Origin: Archilochus colubris
Lineage: Eukaryota > Chordata > Aves > Apodiformes > Trochilidae
Length of the DNA stretch: 64,000 bases
Assembly (NCBI GenBank): GCA_023079485.1
Contig: CM041084.1
Coordinates: forward strand, 125,836,292 to 125,900,291
Direction: 5' to 3'
In this document: piece after piece, positions 1 through 12,300 of the stretch
Layout: each line of letters opens with the position of its first letter
Numbering within the stretch: position 1 is the first letter of the stretch
Made by a program: the position numbers and the translations under genes
Notes under the pieces: model-generated
Told to the model about the DNA's origin: nothing
Seen by the model: only the letters and a program-made list of their open reading frames with translations
Database searches by the model: none

Positions 1-320
1 CATCAGCACATTAGCTGTGGAACTGTGGCCCTTTTCAGGGCTTCTCAGAAAGTTCAGGAGGTCAGGGATGCAAAATAAAAGTTAGGATCCAGCAGAACTG
101 GTGCTGGGAAGACAGATAAATGGAGTCTGTGTCTAACTAGAAAATTGCAGTTTGGAACAGAATTAATAAACTTGGGAGGGGGGGGGGGAAGCACTTTTTG
201 ACTTAAAGAAATTAGAATGTTCTACCACTTCTTGATTACAGATTTCAGATCTTAAACTGTCAAGCATATCCAGGACTAATATTACATAAATGATGACATC
301 ATGGACTCTGTTATGCTACT

Positions 321-1132
321 ATGAAACCAGACTCGCTTAACAGTGGACTTATGGAACAAGAGACAGAGACATTGTGGGAATTTTTTAGGGACAAGTTGTC
401 AGTCACTTCCCTAGATTATTCACCTTTGAGAAAACTTCAGAGTGCATAAGTTCCTGGCATTACATTTTTAAAAAAACTGTGAATTCCTGACAGGAGGAAT
501 TTTGACCCAAAAACTACTGAAGGATTGCCCTAAAATACTGCGTTGCAACTGGTGTCAGCTACCAAAGCTGTGGTCTAAGACATCCTACTTGAGCTTGAGG
601 ATGGAAAAATTCCTTGCAGAAACATTTGGAGCTCTATGTGGTGCATCATCAAGGAGACAGAAGAGGACATAGTAAAAAGGGAATAGTTCAACTCTTGCTG
701 AACTGCAAGAGAGACTAGAGGTCATCCTGTATGCAGCTTTGTAACCCACAGCAGTTCTGGCTGTGGAATTGTTGACTCTGCTCCACTTCCATTGAACTTC
801 AAGCTTGGTCCACATCTGCTGTCAGTGAACACTGGAATGTCAGTACATGAACAAGGGTGTTCTAAGGCTTTTCAAACCCCTCATGTTTTGAAACCTGTGC
901 CTGGCATTGCACAGCAGAGATTTGATACTGAACTTCTGATCACAAGTTGAATGAGCACTTTGAAGGCTTTGGAGCCAAAGTAAAAATCTAAGCATTTGAA
1001 TTCAAATTTCTAGAACAGAGCCTTGCCAAAGATGAAGTTTTTGAAGTTTTTCCAAGCATTTTTCTTGAACCAAGCTTGATGCCTCAGGTGAAAAATGACA
1101 TTAAGCCAGATGGCATAGCTGTAGAAGCTGTA
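321..1132 (+). pseudogene. Possible old processed pseudogene, parent not recognised
   Basis: A chain of open frames on one strand is separated by a few stops and frame changes. They are 43 codons from an ATG at 321 to a stop at 447; 82 codons at 702-947; then 941-1132 in another frame with one internal stop at 989. Pieces look protein-like, for example ETLWEFFRDKLSVTSLDYSP, LKPVPGIAQQRFDTELL and DEVFEVFPSIFLEPSLMPQV. No splice-like gaps separate them, which would fit a decayed retrocopy. I could not name a parent gene and no poly(A) tail or target duplication is clear. It may be chance. Confidence 0.25.
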
Positions 1133-2986
1133 TGAATAAAAAGAGAGAGTCCTAGAAAAGGAAGTAAATTTAAATGCTAAAGAATAAAAATAGAAGAAAG
1201 AACTATTTAAAAAACCCTAAAGTACACTACAGAAAGGTTTGAGCAGTGCCCTAAGTTACATGTAAAATTCATGACAGTGGCTGAGAGGAGCTAACACAAG
1301 AATGTGCAGGTGGTGGACAGAAGGGTGAGGCACGGTACTGTGCTGCAGCTGGGGTAGAACATGTACCATCCCACCATTGACCATGTATAACCTCACACTG
1401 GAAATGTACCTACAGTCAATACTTAGAGACAACTTTTAACTATACAAAGTATTGTGCTGTGGCAGGTGGAACACTTGACTGGAACAATGCTTGTCTCTAC
1501 AGTGACAGCAAATAACAAAAGCAAGATAAGTATGTGATTCAGTGGTACTTTTGAAAGGTACTTCTAACTCCTCTCCTTGATACGTAGCTATAGATCTTTG
1601 ATGTTTTGACACGAAAGGCAATCACATCTCAAAATGAAGGTGAATGTATCTCTGTATTCCTAACATGTGGGTGCTGAAATATTTCTTTCTCAGTGTAAAC
1701 ACACACAGTGTGTGAAGTAGAGATAGTTGCAGCATGATGATGGGCACCAAGCAATACAAAACAGTAGCTCATCAGTATTGCGAGGCTGCAGAATCAACAC
1801 AGAGCAGCAGCTGCTAATAGGTACTGTAGACTACAAACCATTATTTGTGCTCAGCCTCTTCCTATTCATTGCTGAGGAATGGAAAAATTGACGTTCCCAT
1901 TCCCTGAGAACTTTTCACAATTTGTGGTTCTGTTATTGGAAGTACAATATAAAAACCCAGGTGGAGTGTTTGCAAGCCTGTGACAAAAATGGACAGAAAG
2001 TGATACAAGATGAGGTAGGTGTGGCTCATCTGCCAAGAAGGGAACATGTCAACATTGGATGGAAAGAAGTCAGGTTGTGGTTTCCTTTGGCCAGGCATGA
2101 CTCACTGTCTGGAAACACAGACTCTGAAGGGGCTTTCTGTGAAAGAGAACAGAGACGAACCTACCCTTGTCATCAGCTCTGCTCACACACACAACACAGG
2201 ATGAAATGCAGACATCATCAAACACTGCTGAAGGTTTCACCAGTACCATTCCTCCACAAATGAAACACTGGCAACAATTTTTAACCAGCCCTAGACTTAT
2301 TTTTTTTTTTATAAGTATTTGTTTCTACAGTACCTGAACTGTTAAGTAAAAGCAAAACAGATTCTAAAAATTACATCAATATTAAGTAGAAAAGCATTTT
2401 CTTGGACTTTATTTTTGTGCTTTTAGGTTATTAAGCCTTTTTTTTTTTTTCAAAATGAAATGCATTCACATGAAATTTCTGTCTGTTTACATAGCCCTCA
2501 AGACAGGAATGAATTTTATCCCATTAAACATTTCTTCCAGTGTTATGCACAGTAATATAAAAGCAACAAAAATTGTTACTAAATAATGGTTGCTGAACAA
2601 TGATTACAGAAAAGATTTTACAAACAGCAGTGGATTCAAGAGGTCAGGACTGAAAAAGCAAAGACATCATTAAGCTAAGTAGGAAAAAATTGCATGAGGA
2701 AAGACTATAAATTGGGCCTCACAAATGTAAAAAAAATTAAGTAGAAGTTTCATATCATCTAGACAACAATTTAGTCCTAGAAAAATTTTAAAATTAATTT
2801 TCACACCACTGGGAGGAATTTTATCTTCAAAAGACATAGGACTAATCTAGTAAATATATGTCTGACGGTCCTAAAACAACAAGTTTTTCATTCAAATTAA
2901 CAATAACTATTCTTCTGAATAATACTATCATAGTTGTAAGTGATGTTAGATCACACTTTAGGACACTCTACACTACAATGGTCATT

Positions 2987-3024
2987 ATTGCATAATCATA
3001 ATTTTATTGCATAATCATAATTTT
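2987..3024. repeat. Perfect tandem duplication of 19 bases
   Basis: The unit ATTGCATAATCATAATTTT occurs twice back to back without a mismatch. It is most simply a recent replication-slippage duplication. Each unit contains ATTGCATAAT, which resembles a C/EBP or octamer-like site. Confidence 0.9.
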
Positions 3025-3265
3025 ACAATCAAACCTTTTGATTGTCCTTATTCTCAGAAATTTTCAAGATTTCAAGGAGTGAAGTCTCCAAGTGTAAAAA
3101 AAAACACCCAAAATAAATTCACATGAATGTAAAATGCCATAAATATGCCACTAGAAGTATTTGTCTGGAGTAAACTTACATTCTAATATTCTGATATTGT
3201 TTTTTATTTCATTTTTCTTAGGGCATCAGTATATATTAAGACTCAACATTTTATGTATAACTCAG

Positions 3266-4262
3266 TGTCAGGGTTTAGGCCCATCTGGTACCAACCAGGC
3301 CCCTGCCTGCTCAACCCCCCCCACCTTTGGGACAGGGAGGAGAAAATCCCCCTTTAAGGTTTGTTAATCAAGACAAGGACAGGAAGGTTTGCGTTCCCCA
3401 GTTACAGTAACAGGCAAAAACCAGACAGGTTCAACTTGGGAAGAAAAAGAACTAATTTAATCTACAAGGAGAAAGAGAAAACATGGCCAGATCTTAATAC
3501 CTTCTCTCCCCACCCCTCCCTTCTCCCCATGCCCAGATCCCTTTCCTCCCGCCTCCCCCCCAGGACACAGGGGAGGGGCAGGGGGGGTTTAGGGTCAGTT
3601 CCCCAAACACTGTTTCTGCCGCTCCTTCCTCCTCATGGGGAGGACTCCTCACATTCTTCCCTCACTCCAACATGAGGCCCCTCTCATGGCAGAGTCCTTC
3701 AGGAACGTCTCTGATATGAGTCCCTCTCACAGGTGCAGTCCCTCAGGAACTGCTCTAGCCCGGGCTGCACACAGAGTCATGGCTGCTTTGGAAACAGTCA
3801 CCTCCCCTGGCACAGGGTCCTTCATGGCTGCAGATCCACATCTGCCCCCCTCCATGATCCTGCACAAGCTGCTTCTTCCCATCTGCCCACATGTGACATT
3901 TCAGGGGCTACCATGCACCCCACTGTGGTCCTTTAAGGACTTCTCCACCATGCTTCTCCATGGGCTGCAGGGGCACAGCCGCCATCTCGCCGTGGGCAAA
4001 TCTCTGCTTGGGCATCTTTCCCTCTCCTTTACTGACCTCGGTGTCCTTTCTCTGGCATTTCCCTTTCACTTCATCTTCTACTCTGCTCTGTGTGTCCTTA
4101 CCTTATATTTTTGCAGTTTCATTTTCCTTTGAATATGTTACAGAGCTGCATCCTTGGGCAGAGGCAGGGATTGGAACCGAGGCTTCCAGCAGCTTCTCAC
4201 AGGAGCCACCCCTGTAGCCCCCCCAGCTTCTCAAACCCCACTGCACTAATGCAAGACATGCA
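3266..4262 (-). mobile_element. Solo LTR of an avian endogenous retrovirus, copy A
   Basis: The element starts TGTCAGGG and ends near GACATGCA, giving TG...CA termini. It holds the phrases typical of a common avian LTR: a C-rich stretch of CCTTCCTCC type, repeated 'tgcagtccttcaggaac' units, and 'agcttctcacaggagccacccctgtagcc' near one end. The orientation (- strand sense) is from my memory of the family. CTCAG before and CTTAG after could be a five-base target duplication with one change. No internal viral genes flank it, so it is a lone LTR. The same family recurs at 31820-32421. Confidence 0.75.
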
Positions 4263-7200
4263 CTTAGTTGTTAAATCTCAACGAGTAATTTACTTAACTA
4301 GATAATGTTAGATGAGTGAATTTTACTGTGAACAGTCAGATAGATACCATGTAAGTCCTTTCCTATCCAAGACTAGAATTTCCACTGCACTGAGACAACA
4401 AAGGGAGTACCTTTGCCCAGTATTAAGCAAAAGTACTCTAGGAATTGTTTTCCAAATAATTACAAGAGTCTGTCTTTGTCCTTCCTATAATCCCCCTGTT
4501 GGAACTGTTGGATGATAATGGGACACTACAGGCACTAATGTGGCCTTTCAGTGCTTGTGTTAGTATGTCATTTATCACTAGCTTATACTACCTAAAAGTC
4601 AATTATTCTTAATTAAAATCACCATTTTATTTGAGTGAAGGGATGTGCTTGTGGCACAGGGTCCTGGAATGGACAAAAGCTCCTCTTAATGGAACAAAAC
4701 TAGTAGTGCAGACTCAGGCAATTATTTAATCCCTTTATATGCCAATAACTCTGTCAGAGAACTAGAAATTATAATTTATCTCTCCCATGTCTGATCTCTT
4801 CCAAGCCCTTGTAAGACCAAAAATTTAGCTGATGTAAATGGAATAATTTTTCTAATACACTTCAGCAGTTTTTAGATGGCGTTTTGACACATGGACTCTT
4901 GCATGTGAGAAAAGAGTTCACTACATTGGGACCTATACATTGATTTAGTGCCTAGAAACTTATGTATTGAAGAGAGTAAATCACCTTCAGAAAGAAGTAC
5001 AAAAATGATTTTCAATGTATTCTTTACCAGGAAAGAGGAACCACAGTATAAGTTTTAATAGTGCTGGCTTCAAGCCATCTACAGGAAAGGGACTTAATTC
5101 AGCATTGAAAAATACTGCTATTCTGAAAAGACCAAACTTGATTGTGCTAATTCGGTATCTATGCAGTTGTAGAGCTGCAGAAGGGTGTTAGTAACCAATG
5201 CCTAAGCAAGCTAGATAATTCTTTAGACCTATTTAGGTCTGGATATTGGAAAACTCACCGAGGTCACCCTCTGTAAAATATTACAGACACAGTAAATAAG
5301 GAGACTTGCCATCAGACAATGGCAACAAGAGATGAAAGTAGCAATCCAAGTCCAGAACATACATACCATGCACATTGTTAGGAGATTTTTATTCACCCAC
5401 TGCCTAAATAGCTGCAGTTTGCATGATTTTATCAAAGCTACAATATACATGTAATCAATTCACCTCAAATCTAGTGTTTCTCTTCACACAATTTTGATAG
5501 AGTAGTTGATCTGTAGAGCTGATGATGGGTTTTCATATCAACATAACTTAGTTATAGATGCATTAGAGTTGCTAATGACTCATACATAGCTCACTGGAGT
5601 CCATGCAAGACCTGTATTGACTATTGAGGACAAAAACATAAAGTTTTTGGCTCTTCTACCTATGCCAGCTAATGAACTCAAGCCTAAAGAAGGAATTCCT
5701 TGTATTACACTCCAAGGGCATCAGTTTGTACCCTGTGTTCACTAATTTTTGGGGACATGGCTGGGCTATCTTAATCTCTGCTGTCATTACTGTGTAGTGG
5801 GCTCACTTACGCTTTCCTGATTTCTTTTTATTTATACAGCTGAACAATCTTTTGCTGTTTGTTTAATTTCCTTTACAAAGTCTGGCTCAGACCGACTTTT
5901 GGTGGGTATCACATTATCCCTATACTTCTTGATCTCCTAAACATAATTGCATTGCTGAGCAGGACTTTTTCCTGTTGCTGGTAGGGTGTCTACTTACTCC
6001 CGTGATTTGCTTTGTGGTTTCTATTCATCCAGGAAGCTCTGGAGCCATACTCCAAAAACATATTCCCCAGAGTTCAGCATATAAATTCACCACAGTTTTT
6101 CATCCTTTTTACACAATAGGATTTCAAGCCTCCAGTTGCTATTCCTTGATCTTTGCAATACAACTGGCTTCACAGATCTCACCATGCTCATTCACACTCC
6201 AGATGCAAGCCACCATGACATTTCCTCAGCAGTCAGAAAACAACATCTGGCCACACAAGCAATCAAGAGACATATAGTACCTTTGTAAAAAAATGCATGC
6301 ACCAGCCCACCAACCACTAAGCTCATTTTACCCCACCAGCTTCTTTGCATTGCCCTAGTGACTTGCCATATAATATTTACCCCACATAGGCCAGCCTCTT
6401 TGCTAGTTTTGTACAGCTCATCCACTATTCAAAGGGTCCATGGACCGATAACCAAAGTCATTATACTCACTTATGAAGGTTCTCTATTTCATATATAATA
6501 CCTCCCCTTGTATTTAACAAAATTTTGAACTCCCCTTTTTGTAACATCTGATCTTCAAAGTACCGATTTCATGGTATTTATGGTTTCATTGTCCTGTCAA
6601 AAACCATAATTTGTTAATGATTAATGCGTGCCATCAAAGACAGTACGTTCTATCCATGTCGATCCTATCTGCAGCCAAAAAGGACAATTCATCATGCTAA
6701 CAAACTGCTGACCCATTTTCCTGACAATCTCTAGGAAATAGTAGGGTCATATCAGCTTAGGTCATGTTAAGGAAAGAGGTCATATAAATGTAAACCCATT
6801 CCACCACAACTACTTTGCATGCACACCCTACCATGTATCAGGGTTGTGCTGGAGGTGACTCATTTCTTTTCGGCCAGCAGCTGCTTCCTGAACTTTCTGA
6901 CAAAATGCTTAAGTCTAGTGAGCACTGGTCTCCTTTGATGCTTAGATTTTCCCTGAGCACAGTCATCTGTTCTTGCTTTGATGAATGACTCCTCTACCTC
7001 TTCCTGCTCTCTTCTCATGCTTGCACATGGAAGTCTTTATGCTTTGCACATGTACTTGCCAGCTGACCCCCTGGCTTATTTCCATGCTCCCTGGCACCAC
7101 TTCAGCACCAGTTAACATTCTTTTGGCAGCTCACCCTGACACGCATATTGGTGAATCCCACTCACTCCCAGGAAATGATGAGGCCAGAAATTATCTTGGC

Positions 7201-8984
7201 TGCAGTCAGGACAATACACAGAGCAGCCAGGATTAAATTGACCCTCAGTTGTTTCAAACCCTGTGCAACACTCACGAGTTGACGCTTTTCAAATGGGTTG
7301 CACACTGGGCCATAGAGTGAGGTGGAAATGCCACCTCCCAGGCACTAGAATGGCTCACTTGTGAGGGATCAGATTCAGTGTCTGAGGGGTCACAGCAAAG
7401 GTACATGTTTAGATGGACTTGAAGATGTTCTAGTGCTTTATAATTGGTGTGGAGGGATATAAATACTATGATGAAGAATTAGGCTGGTAGGAGAAGTAGC
7501 AATGGCCAGGAATGCCAAATTCCCCTCTACAATCATTCTATTATCTTGGCTTCTCCGAAGAAGTAAGACTCAGCTAAAAACCAGTAAAGTGGCTTCACTC
7601 TGCAAGAGAATAATGGAAAGAACAGCTGGAGAGGTGCCCACGGCATCAGAAGAAAAATTTTACAAGCTATTTGTAAGAAGCTGTGCATGATGCTGCTTGG
7701 CAAAAGTACTGAACAAATCTTGCAGCCAATCTTTGTTAAAATGTCACCATCTTTAATGAAAATTGGTTTACTTAGTACAAAACATCACAGGAAGTGTGAA
7801 AGTGGATTATTGACGCAGAAGATAAACATATTAAACTTTAAAATTTAACAGGAACATTAAAAAGAAAAAAAACTAAAAACTGCTGTAAAAATTTCATTAG
7901 AAACATCACCCTCTCAAAACAAAAACATTTTTGTACAATAAGTGCTGCAAAGCCCTCATTATACATCCCATTCTTATTGTTTATGCTGTATAATTACATC
8001 TAAGACTGGAAAGGTAAATTAAAATTACTCAGTGAACTCATTAAAACAGAAACATTACCTGAAAAGTAAATTCTAATAAATACATAAATCTAACTCTCAT
8101 AATAATCTAGTGATAGGAGAAGAACTTCTATTATTTCAGCAAACACAGTACTGACATGAGAGATAATTCAGCTTGAATCCCACAGCTCTGTGAGACCAAC
8201 CAATGCCCTGAGTGCCTTGATAAACTACAAGGGGAACAGATGCATAAGATAACTCAGACAGCTTGCAGAAGCTTTATCTGCCAGTGGAACCCACTTGGTA
8301 CAGCCCGAGTTCATTGCCAAGTCTCCACTCTCACACTGTATAGATGGCTTTGCTCCAGTAGCAGCTCTCATCTTCTATCCAGCTGCTACTCCCACACACA
8401 GTCTCAGAAAGAGAGCTTTCATTATGCATTAATTACAAAGGTCTACAAAGCACAATAGGATTAGCACATCACCCAGCATTTTTAAAATCCCTAGAGGCAG
8501 CAAGATTCAAAAATGCCCACCTAGTCACAAAAATTGTTGAGGGAAAAGCGAATTTTTACTTTTAAGGAATGTGAGGACTCAAGATCAAAAATCATGCTTA
8601 GGATTTATTGAACTCTAAATTTTTAAGCGAGAACTCTGGCACTGTAGAAATACTTTTTTTCTTATGGATAATTCTTGAAATCATTGGATTTCTCTAGCTA
8701 TGATATTGCTTTTTTTTTTTTTTAAGTATACATTTCCATTGTAGAAGCTTAACTCCTCACTTGAATTGCTCCTCTAAAGCTGACCTAACCTTGAAGGAGT
8801 CATGCCATGGGGAGGCATCTTAGCTTGAAGTGTGTCAGATCTGCTGTCCTTGGTCATGAAGGGCTCTATGATATCTGGGTGGTAAATCCCACATTTCTGT
8901 GTACTGCAGCAAGCCAAGTTATTCTATAATTTTTTTGCTGAAATGTAGTAAGAGGACTTTTCTGAAACTTCTAGAAGGTATTTT
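4263..8984. other. Intergenic, no recognisable gene
   Basis: AT-rich single-copy-looking DNA. The stretch 5700-7250 is somewhat richer in C and T. It has scattered short open frames on both strands, the longest about 100 codons at 5975-6277, and I recognise none of them. Poly-T of about 14 bases occurs near 8710. No CR1 or LTR signature was seen. Confidence 0.5.
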
Positions 8985-9330
8985 AGCCTCAAGGCTTAGC
9001 ATTGAGAAAAGAGAGCTTCAGGGAGACCTTAATGAGGCCTTTTAATATTTAAAGGATGCTTCTAAGAAAGATGGAGAAAACCTTTCTACCAGGGCCTGTA
9101 GTGACAGCACAAATGGCAGTGGTTTTAAACTGAGAGAAGGTAGATTTAGACTGGATATAAGGAATAAACTATTTACAATGAGGGTGGTGAGACAATGGAA
9201 CAAGTTGCCCAGAGAAGTTTTGCATGCCCCCTCCATGGAAACGTTCACAGTTATGTTGAATGGGGCTTTGAGCAACCTGAGCGCCTTCCAACCCAACCCA
9301 TTCTATGATTCTGTAAATCTATGATTCTAT
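8985..9330 (+). mobile_element. CR1 LINE 3' fragment
   Basis: It begins in the end of the CR1 reverse-transcriptase frame (GAGAAAAGAGAGCTTCAGGG, as in LEKR.LRGDL). It continues through 'gtggtgagacaatggaacaagttgcccagag' and ends with CCAACCCATTCTATGATTCT and a second partial tail. About 345 bases, diverged and 5'-truncated, as most CR1 copies are. Confidence 0.88.
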
Positions 9331-12300
9331 TTCATAGCAAAAAAAAATTTAAAAATCATTTTTAAAAAGGCAGGAAGGACTAGAAATACCAGCTTCACCT
9401 AAAGAGTGGAATAACTTTCCTTGAAGTGCTTACATTAAGATGTAGAATCCTGTCTTCTCCTCCATGTCAGCTGTTGCACACCCAGAGCATTGCCCAAAAG
9501 AAAAATGCATGGGGTCTTTGTATAGGATGAAAATCACATGAGAAATCAAACATCTCTAAAAGGGTGGTCAGTCCCAGATTAAAAGGCACCGTGAGTCTCA
9601 GTTGAGATGGTCCTTGCAATGTCCCTTTCCAATGGCTGAGGTGAGGATCCCCAAACCACTGTGCTGGTGAGTTCATAGGATCCACAGGTTTGCTCTGGGC
9701 AATGCAGGAAGGGGCCTCTCATGGTCCGTCCTGTGAAGACATCATTCTGAAAGTTTCTTACCAGATCCCATACCCATTTACTATGAGTCTTCCATTTTGG
9801 CATATACCAAAGTTGTCCTTCAGATTTAGCAGTCCCAAGTCTCAAAAATGTGCAGATTCTTTTGATATATTTTATGCAAGTGATGCTTATCTTGCATTTT
9901 TTTAATATTTCCTCATGAATGCAGAGGTTATTTCTTCCATGTATGGAGAAAACATTCAGCATTCCATTAGTTTGTGGGTTTGTTTTTAATGAAAACATAA
10001 TAAATAATGTCTTAAAATGAAGAAATAATAGTGTAAACACTTATAAAACATGATTATTCAAAGACATACACACAATTTATTACTTTAAGCTCCCGAGAAG
10101 TATCAGAAATTCTTTTGGTTTTTTATAGTAGTGGACAAGTCTCTTACTTCAGCTACCACCTACGTGCAAACGGTATGATTGTGAAATGAAGTCTTTAAAT
10201 GCAACACATTACTATCCATTAATAAACAGCCCTTTGCTTAAGTAATGAGATTGTACCCAAACACTCCACATTTATTACTTCAACTAATCAGGATTGTCCA
10301 CATACTCTAGCTAAAGATTATACATGCACATGTCCCTCTAGTTAGGCATCCTAAAAAAATAGCAACTGGAACTTCAGTTAGGTGTACTCTGCTGCATTAA
10401 GATGGCTGATTCAGTATTTTGGAATTTGGGTTTTGTGAAGCTGTGATGTGCTAACCTGAGTAAAAACATCTTCCCTTTTATAAGTCATGAGTAGGGCAGA
10501 TTTTTTTGTACCATGGTTTCAACCCTAAGGTGAAAGAAAATGGTCCAAAGTTTAGCCCAGTTAATTTAGTGAAAATTTGACTTCTGTAGTGAGCTCAGAG
10601 TCAGGATGTCTGGAGTACAGTCTTGGAGGCTACCAAAAAATCTGTAACTTTTTATGGGGGTTTTCAGCATCATTAGGCTGGGTAATGGTGAAAATTATTG
10701 ATTTTCAGATCTTTCAAATCAAATATTGTTCACTTGGTCAAAATTGAGATAATTTTCATAGTGTGCAGTTTCTCCAATCAGCCATCAACAGCCTCCAGAA
10801 AAGCCAATCTCAGAGCCTATATATCAATGAAGAAAAAGTTCAGAAACAGTTTGGAGGAAAAAAAAAAACCCACAATATTTTATCATGGGATTTTTTTCAG
10901 CACCGAACCAGACATGTCAATGATATTTTTTTGTCTTTTTTATAGCAAGTTGCAGAGTGAAGCCAACCAATCTGCAAAAATTGCATATGTACCATAAGTG
11001 AACAAATATTCCTCTGATCGCCTGTCCTGTTTGAACTCACAGTCTAGAAGAGAAGCAGGACTATACTTAATTACTCCTGCAGCCAGAATTTCAATTTTAA
11101 AAACCATCCCTGAGCTCTATTGTTCTTTGAAATATGAACCCCCCGCCTCGTTTTTCTGCTCAGAGGGCTTGAAATGGGATAACGGCAGAATCCTTCCATT
11201 AAATTGCTGACAGGTAACCAGCTGCCAGGATTCCAGCTGGGAGCCAAATTTACAGGGAACAGAGGCAGAGGTGAATGCTATGCATCCACAGACAAGTCTT
11301 ACAATAGCCAAATGCTGAAGAGAAGGTTTTCTGAGAAGTAAATTCTACAAGAATGTCAGAAACAGAGATTAGGGAATGGGGAAGATAGGCGTCAGCCCTT
11401 TGTCCATCCATGTCCAGTGATGAAGTCTACAATGGAAAGCAGTCCAAGCACACTGTGAAATGACAGAAATACTGGAGATATTTTATCAATGTCTCAATTA
11501 ACAAGTCCATAAAAATAAATTGTTCGTGGTCTGCTCATGTCCTGTGTCACCATCACAAAATGGGGTTTTTTTACCACTAGATTTACAGTTTAATTTCTTG
11601 GCCTGAATAGCAGATTCTTCACTTCCACAGGAACATTCACACTTTCTGTTTGAAAGAGAAGATGAGGTGCATGACTGTAATCCAAATAGCATAAATATTT
11701 CTTCTTTTGTAGTTTCATCTTTACCTGTGCAGAAAAAAAAGTCTTCATGTATTTTCCCATGTTATGGCAGTGATGGGTAAGATAACATAGATGTCAAAGC
11801 CCCTTCAGCTCTTCTTACCCTAGTAATGTCTCACACAGGTTAATGTAGGACATAGCTCCTGCAGAGTTGTTCAAAAAAGAAGATAATAGAGTCCAGAACA
11901 AGAGCATTGCTAATAAAGAACAGGTAAAATTAATGAAGTTTTCAGGCACTGAATGAGGCAATAGGCAATCTGAATATGTACAGAAGCAAACCAGGAGAAA
12001 GGAGGAAAAGCTTTCAGCAATATTCTGTACATGACAGTGATATTGCTGCTCTGGGGTGGAGCACAGTGGGTCTAATAAGGAGGACTTTACTTACATTTTC
12101 TATTTAGCATTCCTCTCTATTTTCCTCTGCTTCATATTTGTGTGCTTCAAGAGATAAGTGACATTAATTTATACCAGTCTGAACCTTTTTCCTGCTATAT
12201 CCACTGTTCAAGAAGCCTATTTGACTTGAATTGCAAAACCATTTCACATTCCAGGACCTAAATGTCTATGTAGATAGAGTAAGAAATGAGCCATTTCCAG

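Larger units (their letters stand above)
1..3265. other. Intergenic, AT-rich
   Basis: Apart from the possible pseudogene at 321-1132, I see no gene. It holds a G11 run at 178-188, several short A or T runs, and a perfect 19-base tandem duplication at 2987-3024. Short open frames at 1922-2263 have no recognisable content. Confidence 0.6.

Noticed and set aside
3361..4132. Open frames of 104 and 165 codons on the + strand
   Set aside because: They lie inside the LTR and are Ser/Pro/Leu-rich low-complexity products with no known viral or host protein.
5975..6425. Overlapping frames suggestive of an endogenous retroviral envelope
   Set aside because: I could not find any recognisable envelope, protease or polymerase motif, nor paired LTRs.
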